DNA of 5,907 nt. Source: Candidatus Woesearchaeota archaeon. GTDB lineage: Archaea > Nanobdellota > Nanobdellia > Woesearchaeales > J091. The translations under genes were made by a program, and so were the position numbers. Positions 1 to 5,201 of the stretch are shown here, in pieces (position 1 is the first letter of the stretch; each line of letters begins with the position of its first letter). Location: positions 1 through 5,907 of the forward strand of contig RFJB01000079.1 of NCBI GenBank assembly GCA_003695045.1. The letters run 5' to 3'. Under the pieces are notes generated by a model, which saw nothing but the letters and a program-made list of their open reading frames with translations, was not told the origin of the DNA and did not search any database.

Positions 1-700
1 AGTCGTAAGAGGTCCGCACCTCCACCAGGACCTTCTTGGTTTTATCCGAAGCCCTGAACAGAGTGTCAAACTCGGAAAGAGCTCCCTTGCTGATTCCCGG
101 AGAGTAGAATGCGGCAACATCCTCCCCTGAAGCATCAAAGCCGGACTCGAGAAACAGGAAACCACCGGGAACAACTCCTGGAATGTCCCGCCAGAGAGGG
201 GGAAAAACAGCGGTATTGAGAGAAGCAGCCGAAAACTCAGAGAAGGCAAGAAAATCAGCGTAAACCTTTGAGGAGTAGATGCTGTTCACAGCGAAAAGTT
301 CGCCCCTCGCGGTAATCCAGGGCGAGAAAGAAGAGGAGAAGGTGGAAGAAATCTTTCTCGAATTCGAATCAAGCCAGTTCCAAAAGCTTTCTTCTTCACT
401 GCCGGCAGAGTAAAGAACGCAGTCGGCGCGCAGAAAGGGATCGACAAGCCCGGGCAGAACAATACCGTCAAACTTTCTGACCAAAGGATTCAGGGAATCA
501 AGGAAATGCTTTCCCCTCACAGAAGTTATCCTGCCCTCGGAAGAAACGGAGAAAACAACATCATGCTTCAGTTCGGATCCGTCAAACAGAACGGGAGCGT
601 AAAAGCGCGCGGTTCCCGAGAAGAAAGCAGAGTACACACTATAAACAGCAAGCGCGAAAACAAAAAAAGCAAACACCTTCTTCAGAGCAACCGCTACCAA
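1..700 (-). CDS. Membrane-anchored protein, possibly a degenerate amidohydrolase-like protein (partial, C-terminus off the window)
   Basis: An open frame on the minus strand reads without a stop from 700 to the left edge, giving 233 codons; the C-terminus is outside the window. The start chosen is TTG at 700-698. No ATG or GTG precedes it in frame after the upstream stop, and an AGAGGTG Shine-Dalgarno sits 5 nt ahead. Residues 1-8 carry two lysines and residues 9-28 are hydrophobic (FAFFVFALAVYSVYSAFF), which suggests an N-terminal membrane anchor or uncleaved signal, with the rest probably outside the cell. Residues 35-91 resemble the start of amidohydrolases: an 'FDG...' strand, 'GRITSV' at 56-61, then 'GIVLPGLVDP' at 79-88. 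The metal-binding HxH that should follow is F-L-R (89-91), and no GGxT-like motif follows, so an active hydrolase is unlikely. The remainder is rich in Ser and Phe and I do not recognise it. Coding reality is fairly secure; the family assignment is weak. Confidence 0.72.
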   Translation of the reverse strand, partial: MVAVALKKVFAFFVFALAVYSVYSAFFSGTARFYAPVLFDGSELKHDVVFSVSSEGRITSVRGKHFLDSLNPLVRKFDGIVLPGLVDPFLRADCVLYSAGSEEESFWNWLDSNSRKISSTFSSSFSPWITARGELFAVNSIYSSKVYADFLAFSEFSAASLNTAVFPPLWRDIPGVVPGGFLFLESGFDASGEDVAAFYSPGISKGALSEFDTLFRASDKTKKVLVEVRTSYD

Positions 701-705
701 ACCGA

Positions 706-712
706 CACCTCT
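706..712 (-). promoter_or_regulatory. Shine-Dalgarno for the leftmost minus-strand gene
   Basis: The minus strand reads AGAGGTG here, 5 nt upstream of the TTG at 700. It decides the start, because no ATG is available in frame. The GTG inside this site opens a different frame that hits TAG four codons later. The TATA-like box upstream would place the transcript start close to or inside this site, so how much of it is transcribed is uncertain. Confidence 0.5.
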
Positions 713-734
713 TAAAAAATACTGCGCGGGACTT

Positions 735-742
735 TTTTATAT
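735..742 (-). promoter_or_regulatory. TATA-box candidate for the leftmost minus-strand gene
   Basis: The minus strand reads ATATAAAA (within GATATAAAAAA). Its centre lies about 38 nt upstream of the TTG start, which predicts a transcript start near 711-715 and a very short leader. This matches archaeal promoter geometry but is not proven. Confidence 0.45.
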
Positions 743-793
743 CTTATGAGACCTTTCAGAAATGGTAACAGGGCATGCGGACAAATGAGCGCC

Positions 794-809
794 AAAACAG
801 GAAAACAGG
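794..809. repeat. 8-bp tandem repeat, AAAACAGG x2
   Basis: AAAACAGG occurs twice head to tail and is followed by a partial third copy (AAAAACC). It lies in the 148-bp divergent intergenic region between the leftmost gene and the small membrane protein gene. It may simply reflect slippage in A-rich DNA. Confidence 0.6.
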
Positions 810-815
810 AAAAAC

Positions 816-823
816 CATAAAAA
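816..823 (+). promoter_or_regulatory. TATA-box candidate for the small membrane protein gene
   Basis: CATAAAAA is centred about 29 nt before the ATG at 849, which would give a leaderless or nearly leaderless transcript. No Shine-Dalgarno is visible before that ATG. The match to a TATA box is only fair. Confidence 0.35.
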
Positions 824-848
824 CACGCACTCCAATAAAAAAGCAAGA

Positions 849-1100
849 ATGGGAGCAACAAGAATAGGGGTTCTTGCCGGGAGCGCCGGCGCGGCATTCC
901 TGGGATATTTCACAATAATCGCAAGTCCGCCGCAGGGAATCCTGCAGGTTGTCCGGGCAATGAGCATACCCGGACAGATAGCAAAGTTCATGCTGGGCGT
1001 GATGGGAAACAGCATAACCGGAAACGGGGAATCAGTGCTCGCAATGATCGCATGGCTGGCGGCATGCACATTAGCAGGAATAATCATAGACAGAATTTGA
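849..1100 (+). CDS. Small two-helix membrane protein, hypothetical
   Basis: This encodes 83 residues of unknown function. Two hydrophobic segments are visible, about residues 6-26 (starting IGVLAGSAGAAF) and 62-80 (VLAMIAWLAACTLAGIII). They are separated by a Gly/Met-rich loop of roughly 35 residues with few charges; the protein ends in Asp-Arg-Ile. The frame is open upstream only to a stop at 786-788 and has no other start, so ATG 849 is the only choice. It is divergent from the gene on its left and ends 5 nt before the end of convergent cobO. Codons such as GCA, ATA, GGA and AGA match the plus-strand nadA gene. The opposite strand also has a 116-codon open frame here, so this call rests mainly on its plausible membrane topology and compact fit between neighbours. 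I do not recognise a family. Confidence 0.58.
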   Translation: MGATRIGVLAGSAGAAFLGYFTIIASPPQGILQVVRAMSIPGQIAKFMLGVMGNSITGNGESVLAMIAWLAACTLAGIIIDRI

Positions 1101-1105
1101 ACAAG

Positions 1106-1741
1106 TCAGTACTCAATACCCCTTCTGGCAGGAGTTCCGTCATTAAAGTAATGCTTCACCATCCTGAATTCTGTCACGAGGTCTGCGGCATCAATAATCT
1201 CTTTTGGAGCGCCCCTGCCGGTAAGAATGAGTTCGAGCTTCGGAGGCCGGTTTCTCATGAGTTCAAGGACATCAGATGTTTTGATAAAGCCCTTCTGAAG
1301 AGCGACATTAATTTCGTCCAGAATTACCATGTCATAATTTCCTGACAAGACCGCCCTTTGAGCATGCTCCCACGCTTTCCTGACCATTTCCTGCTGCTCC
1401 GCATCATCAAGAAAACAGTAACGGCATGCCCCGCAGTTAATGTCCTCCCTGAGATAGTTTATTTCCCTGAAGACCTTGTGCTCTTCGCCGGGAGAGAACT
1501 GGTCGAGGCGGAGCTGGGTCCGCTCTTTGATGCAGGGCTTCCCATACTGGTAAATCTCCAGACCCGGAAGGTAATTCTTAATAGTAATGAATTCTCCGGT
1601 ATAAGCGCCGCCCTTCATGAACTGGATGATGCAAACCTTCATGTTCTGCCCGTAGGCGCGCAGAGCCATTCCGAAAGCAGTGGTCGTCTTGCCCTTGCTC
1701 TCCCCCGTGTAAACATGGACCTTGCCAACGCGCGAAACCAT
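1106..1741 (-). CDS. cobO: Cob(I)yrinic acid a,c-diamide / cob(I)alamin adenosyltransferase (CobO/BtuR family)
   Basis: This enzyme transfers the 5'-deoxyadenosyl group of ATP to the cobalt of cob(I)alamin or a corrinoid precursor, forming adenosylcobalamin in the cytoplasm. The 211 residues contain the family P-loop GESKGKTT (13-20) just after 'GKVHVYTG', the Walker B-like VILDEIN (139-145), the LTGRGAP segment (173-179), and the C-terminal KHYF...ARRGIEY signature (196-211). The frame stays open to a GTG at 1825, but ATG 1741 is preferred: family homology begins right after it and a TATA box lies 27-28 nt upstream, implying a leaderless mRNA. The unusual part is a cysteine group C103-x-x-C106-x-x-C109, with C70 before it, between the P-loop half and the Walker B strand. 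The gene lies 93 bp downstream of nrdJ on the same strand, so it probably supplies the coenzyme for that reductase. Confidence 0.95.
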   Translation of the reverse strand: MVSRVGKVHVYTGESKGKTTTAFGMALRAYGQNMKVCIIQFMKGGAYTGEFITIKNYLPGLEIYQYGKPCIKERTQLRLDQFSPGEEHKVFREINYLREDINCGACRYCFLDDAEQQEMVRKAWEHAQRAVLSGNYDMVILDEINVALQKGFIKTSDVLELMRNRPPKLELILTGRGAPKEIIDAADLVTEFRMVKHYFNDGTPARRGIEY

Positions 1742-1764
1742 GAAACGACATGAAAAACAACGGC

Positions 1765-1772
1765 TATAAAAA
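1765..1772 (-). promoter_or_regulatory. TATA box for cobO
   Basis: The minus strand reads TTTTTATA (followed by GCC), centred 27-28 nt upstream of ATG 1741. This spacing fits a leaderless archaeal transcript and supports both the start choice and independent transcription of cobO downstream of nrdJ. Confidence 0.6.
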
Positions 1773-1798
1773 ACTATTGAATGGCGCTGACCAATGAC

Positions 1799-1818
1799 AC
1801 AAAAGAAAGAGAGGATAA
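1799..1818 (-). terminator. Pyrimidine-rich terminator candidate after nrdJ
   Basis: Just past the nrdJ stop the minus strand runs ATCCTCTCTTTCTTTTGTG, a T-rich tract of the kind used for archaeal intrinsic termination. It lies before the separate cobO TATA box. No hairpin is evident and none is required in archaea. Confidence 0.4.
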
Positions 1819-1820
1819 AT

Positions 1821-1840
1821 CGCACTACGACGCACTACGA
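1821..1840. repeat. Exact 10-bp tandem repeat, CGCACTACGA x2
   Basis: Two perfect head-to-tail copies of a 10-bp unit. The second copy contains the nrdJ stop codon (TAG at 1837-1835 on the minus strand) and its last three bases encode the Ser just before it. The first copy lies just beyond the gene end and repeats the TAG in another frame. This looks like a recent local duplication at the gene end. Confidence 0.9.
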
Positions 1841-3952
1841 AATTGGAGAACCCGCACTTAGAACCTGGCCTTCAAGCGACTGGTCGCGGTATATGGTCAA
1901 GCCCTTGCACCCCTCCTTGTAGGCAAGAAGGTAAGCATCAAACACGTCGCCCATCGTTGCGCCTGAGGGAAAGTTGATCGTCTTACTTATCGCGCCCTCC
2001 ACATATTTCTGGAATGCTGCCTGCATCTTCACATGCCACTCCGGGCTTATCTGGTGCGAGACCTTGAAAACTTCCTTGACATCGTCCGGAACAGAATCAA
2101 CATTCTGGATGTTTCCCCTCTCGGCAATCGCCCTGACGAGTTCGTCGGAGTAAAAACCCCTCTCTCTGGCGACACGTTCAAAATGCTTGTTAACATAGAG
2201 AAATTCCTTGCCTTCAAAAACCCGCTTGACATAGGAAAGCGCGAAATGCGGCTCTATGCCGCTGGAAGTTTCCGCAAGCATGCTTATGCTGCCGGTCGGG
2301 GCAATGGCAGTAAGCGACGCGTTGCGCCTCCTGGAAAACTGGGGAAATGCTGACTTTTTGAAAAGGGGAAAAGAGCCCTTTACTTTGGCAATCCTCTCTG
2401 AAGTCGAAGCAGCAGTGTCGTTGATGAACTTCATAACCTTCCTGGCAAGCTTAACAGCGCGCTCTGAATCATACGGAATACCGAGCTGGAAGAGCATATC
2501 CGACCATCCCATGACGCCGAGCCCTATCCTTCTGAAGTTTTTGGTGACCTTCTCTATTTCGGCAGTGGGATAAGAAGATATGTCTATGCAGTTGTCAAGG
2601 AACTGCACGGCAAGAGAAACAGTCCTTTCGAGGTTCTTCCAGTCAACACCCTTGTTTTTGACAAACTTATCAAGGTTTATGGAGCCCAGAACGGCAGATT
2701 CGTGCGCATAAAGAGGCATCTCCGCGCAGGCGCTGACGCCCTCAAAGGGTCCCTCGTAAGAAGTGGGATTGGCAGAGTTAATCCTGTCAATGAAAAGAAT
2801 GCCGGGGTCGCCGCACTGCCAGGCGGTGGTCACAAGCAAATCAAAGACCTGCCTTGCTTTTATCCTCTTCACGACCTCTCCGGAAGAAGGATGGCGGACA
2901 GCATAGTCGCCGTTGGAAAGAACTGCCTTCATGAAAGAATCAGTCAGGGCGACAGAAATGTTGAAGTGCGGAAGCGACTGCCTCGTCTTCAGCGTTATGA
3001 AGTCAAGGACATCAGGATGGTGGACGGAGAGCATGCCCATGTTTGAAGCCCTCCTCGTCCCAATCTTTATCCTCGCGCTCGACTCGTCAAAGAGCTTGAG
3101 AAAAGAAACGGGTCCGGCAGCAACGCCTCCGCTGACAGAAGCAGAGTCGCCCTTCGGCCTGAGACGCGAAAAGTCAAAACCAGTGCCGCCTCCTGCACGG
3201 TGTATGAGCGCCTGCTCCTTAAGAGCGTCGTAAATTGTGTCTATCGAATCGCCAACAGGAACCACAAAGGCGTTTGCAAGCTGACCGTTCTTTGTGCCTG
3301 TATTTGCAAGAATCCTGCCGGCGGGAACGAACGAAAGGGAAGACATTGCCGAAAAGAAGTCCTCCTCAAGCTGCTTAACATAAGATGACACCTCTGTTCC
3401 GGGCGAAACGCCAAGAAGCGAGGCAGTCCGGGAATCAATAGGACCGGAGCGGAGATACTTTCTCTCAACAGCGGCAACGTTCTTCGCAACACGCCTGAAC
3501 ATCTGCAACGGGGACTCGATTATCACTCCCGCCTTGTCCCTCAAAAGATATCTTTCCTTTGCAATCCATGCGCCGTTAAGAGACAACTTTGAGTCGTCAA
3601 CAAAACCGAGAAGAAGCTTTTTGGCCTCCCTGAGTTCGGTGCGCTTCTGCCTGTAGAGGATGTATGCCTTTGCCGTCTCAGCATGTCCTTCGCGGATAAG
3701 AACGTTCTCGACAATGTCCTGAATCTCCTCAACAGCAGGTATTGAGTGCCTGTGAAAACGCTTGTTGATTTCCTCAACGACGAGGTCTGCGAGGTGCGAA
3801 ACCTGGCTCAAATCAGAGCCGCCCGTGGCGGCGACCGCCTTGGAAATGGCATTCTCAATCTTGCCCCTGTCAAAGGGCACGATGCTGCCGTCTCGCTTGC
3901 ATATTCTCCTGACTGACGTTTTAGCAGAACCGGATTCGGAAGGCGGAACCAT
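1835..3952 (-). CDS. nrdJ: Adenosylcobalamin-dependent (class II) ribonucleotide reductase, variant lacking the redox cysteines
   Basis: Reduces ribonucleotides to deoxyribonucleotides using a thiyl radical made from adenosylcobalamin. From ATG 3952 it has 705 residues: an ATP-cone at about 14-105 (VRRICKRDG...ILYRQKR), then the class II barrel with FVPAGRILAN (208-217), HRAGGGTGFDFSRLRPKGD (251-269), FNISV (330-334), GDPGILFIDRIN (381-392), LGSINL (422-427), RRIGLGVMGWSD (474-485), APTGSIS (551-557), SKTINFPSGAT (656-666) and GCKGLTIYRD (681-690). The radical cysteine C409 and E411 are present. The usual redox pair is replaced by A228 and A420, the catalytic Asn by S407, and the protein ends 15 residues after the last motif without a cysteine tail. 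There are only five cysteines (18, 380, 409, 455, 682). ATG 3952 lies 26-27 nt from a TATA box; ATG 3958 is an alternative. The open frame continues to 4174 but that part does not look like the family. It is followed by cobO on the same strand. Confidence 0.95.
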   Translation of the reverse strand: MVPPSESGSAKTSVRRICKRDGSIVPFDRGKIENAISKAVAATGGSDLSQVSHLADLVVEEINKRFHRHSIPAVEEIQDIVENVLIREGHAETAKAYILYRQKRTELREAKKLLLGFVDDSKLSLNGAWIAKERYLLRDKAGVIIESPLQMFRRVAKNVAAVERKYLRSGPIDSRTASLLGVSPGTEVSSYVKQLEEDFFSAMSSLSFVPAGRILANTGTKNGQLANAFVVPVGDSIDTIYDALKEQALIHRAGGGTGFDFSRLRPKGDSASVSGGVAAGPVSFLKLFDESSARIKIGTRRASNMGMLSVHHPDVLDFITLKTRQSLPHFNISVALTDSFMKAVLSNGDYAVRHPSSGEVVKRIKARQVFDLLVTTAWQCGDPGILFIDRINSANPTSYEGPFEGVSACAEMPLYAHESAVLGSINLDKFVKNKGVDWKNLERTVSLAVQFLDNCIDISSYPTAEIEKVTKNFRRIGLGVMGWSDMLFQLGIPYDSERAVKLARKVMKFINDTAASTSERIAKVKGSFPLFKKSAFPQFSRRRNASLTAIAPTGSISMLAETSSGIEPHFALSYVKRVFEGKEFLYVNKHFERVARERGFYSDELVRAIAERGNIQNVDSVPDDVKEVFKVSHQISPEWHVKMQAAFQKYVEGAISKTINFPSGATMGDVFDAYLLAYKEGCKGLTIYRDQSLEGQVLSAGSPIS

Positions 3953-3974
3953 AAGCATGCCAAAAGAAAAGCCC

Positions 3975-3982
3975 TTAATAAA
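3975..3982 (-). promoter_or_regulatory. TATA box for nrdJ
   Basis: The minus strand reads TTTATTAA (in CTTTTATTAAGG), centred 26-27 nt upstream of ATG 3952. This favours 3952 over 3958 as the start of a leaderless message. Confidence 0.5.
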
Positions 3983-3999
3983 AGTTGTGCTGTCAGGCA

Positions 4000-4019
4000 C
4001 AATAAAGAACAATAAAGAG
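4000..4019. repeat. Near-exact 10-bp direct repeat upstream of the nrdJ TATA box
   Basis: CAATAAAGAA is followed directly by CAATAAAGAG, matching at 9 of 10 positions. It begins about 18 bp upstream of the nrdJ TATA box. Two identical faces one helical turn apart could form an operator, but the A-rich context makes chance or slippage possible. Confidence 0.6.
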
Positions 4020-4035
4020 ACAGACAAGCAAAAGA

Positions 4036-4043
4036 GATAAAAA
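4036..4043 (+). promoter_or_regulatory. TATA-box candidate for nadA
   Basis: GATAAAAA is the best TATA-like sequence on the plus strand between nrdJ and nadA. It would place the transcript start near 4066 and give a leader of about 50 nt that is extremely A-rich. An alternative is the A-run at about 4088-4094, which is correctly placed for a leaderless message but is a poor TATA match. Confidence 0.3.
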
Positions 4044-4116
4044 GAACGCCAGCCCAACAAAGAATTCTGCGAACAAAACAACAGAACAAAAAAATCACAA
4101 AGCAAACACCGGAAAG

Positions 4117-5184
4117 ATGAGCGAAATGAAAGAAATTCCGTCAATAGAAGAGATAAAACAGCACCTTGAGTCATACCCCAGTGTCACCAAGGCAGATGCG
4201 GAACTCCACGCAGAACGAATAAGAGAGATACTGGAGATAAAGAAAAAGCACAATGTGGTAATTCTCGGGCACAACTACATGGAGCCCCTCGTCTTTGAAT
4301 GCTCGGAAGAGCAGGAAAGAGGCGATTCATACGGATTGAGCGAGTATGCCGCAAGGACAGACGCTGACATTATCGTATTCAACGGAGTAAGGTTCATGGC
4401 TGAAACAGCAAAAGTTCTGAACCCTGAGAAGAAAGTCCTGATAGCGGACAGGACAGCAGGATGCTCGCTTGCGGACAACTTCACTGCAGAAAACGTGAAG
4501 GAGCTGAAGCAGAAGCACCCGGGAGTGCCCGTCATGATATACATAAACAGCTACGCGGACGCAAAGGCGGAAAGCGATGTCGTGTGCACCTCTGCAAACG
4601 CAGCCAAAATAGCAAAAAAGCTTCCAGGAAACAAAGTGATATTCGTGCCTGACATCCTGTTCGCACAGAACCTTGCAGAAGAGCTTAGAGGAGTCAAAGA
4701 AATAATTTATCCCGAGGAAGGCAGGGGCGCAATCTGCGAAGTGCATGAAAAGTTCAGCATTGAAGACATCAACGCTGTGAGGAAAAGCTTTGAAATTCCA
4801 AAGGGGCATCCGAAAAGAATGATTTACGCGCATTGGGAGTGCCGGCCTGAAGTCCTGAGGGAGGCGGACTTCTACGGAAGCACGACGCAGATAAGAAAGG
4901 ACATCGCAGAAAGAGTTTCAAAGGGAATGCTTGAGAAAGCATTCGTCGCAAGCGAGTGCGAGCTGACAAGCAACCTGGCAGCAGAATTCCCCCAGGTCCA
5001 GTTCTACACCGCATGCTCGGTAAGATGCTCGCACATGGCAAAGATAACGATAGAAAAGCTTCACAGGTTGATGAAAGCAATTGATTCAGGAGAAGACCTG
5101 AGCGAGTGGGAAGTTGCCCTGCCCGAAGAAGTAATAGAAAAAGCGCGGAAGCCCATAGAGAAGATGCTGGAGCTTGGCAGGTAA
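4117..5184 (+). CDS. nadA: Quinolinate synthase
   Basis: NadA condenses iminoaspartate with dihydroxyacetone phosphate to give quinolinate, the precursor of NAD, using a [4Fe-4S] cluster. The 355 residues show the three-fold repeated family architecture: ILGHNYMEP (49-57) with the active-site His/Tyr, RGDSYGLSEYA (68-78), FNGVRFMAETAK (88-99), AGCSLAD (114-120) with cluster Cys C116, CTSANA (157-162), CEVHEKF (207-213), HWEC (239-242) with cluster Cys C242, GSTTQI (254-259), and CSVRCSHM (300-307), where C304 fits the third cluster ligand. HWEC replaces the more usual HPEC. Extra cysteines at 281 and 300 match my recollection of a bacterial-type NadA subgroup rather than the short thermophile form. 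The first ATG at 4117 is used; a second lies at 4126, and only GGAAAG precedes the first. It is divergent from nrdJ and convergent with dCMP deaminase. nadB and nadC are not in this window. Confidence 0.95.
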   Translation: MSEMKEIPSIEEIKQHLESYPSVTKADAELHAERIREILEIKKKHNVVILGHNYMEPLVFECSEEQERGDSYGLSEYAARTDADIIVFNGVRFMAETAKVLNPEKKVLIADRTAGCSLADNFTAENVKELKQKHPGVPVMIYINSYADAKAESDVVCTSANAAKIAKKLPGNKVIFVPDILFAQNLAEELRGVKEIIYPEEGRGAICEVHEKFSIEDINAVRKSFEIPKGHPKRMIYAHWECRPEVLREADFYGSTTQIRKDIAERVSKGMLEKAFVASECELTSNLAAEFPQVQFYTACSVRCSHMAKITIEKLHRLMKAIDSGEDLSEWEVALPEEVIEKARKPIEKMLELGR

Positions 5185-5201
5185 ACACGTAAGGAAATAC
5201 T

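Noticed and set aside
506..715. 69-codon plus-strand open frame inside the leftmost gene
   Set aside because: It is antisense to a much longer open frame that has its own promoter and anchor segment. The product is low-complexity and polar.
737..1087. 116-codon minus-strand open frame opposite the small membrane protein
   Set aside because: The product is rich in Pro and Cys without clear organisation, and it would run through the promoter of the leftmost gene. The opposite frame gives a cleaner two-helix protein. This is a judgement, not proof.
1358..1753. 131-codon plus-strand open frame opposite cobO
   Set aside because: It is the antisense shadow of a clearly recognised enzyme and has no family motifs.
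1742..1825. N-terminal extension of cobO to a GTG at 1825
   Set aside because: The extra 28 residues lie before the conserved GKVHVYTG start, have no Shine-Dalgarno, and overlap the TATA box that fits ATG 1741.
2033..3388. Several 60-115 codon plus-strand open frames opposite nrdJ
   Set aside because: All are antisense to a protein with continuous family homology. None has a credible start signal.
3953..4116. Possible cobalamin riboswitch upstream of nrdJ
   Set aside because: The nrdJ message appears leaderless, and no conserved B12-box or structured element is visible in the T-rich sequence.
3953..4174. N-terminal extension of the nrdJ open frame by 74 residues to 4174
   Set aside because: It would overlap nadA and cover the nrdJ TATA box. 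The extra sequence is a hydrophobic by-product of the T-rich strand, and family homology starts after residue 10 of the shorter form.
4327..4833. 168-codon minus-strand open frame opposite nadA
   Set aside because: It is antisense to NadA, which shows all of its cluster and active-site motifs. The product is Cys/His/Phe-rich noise.
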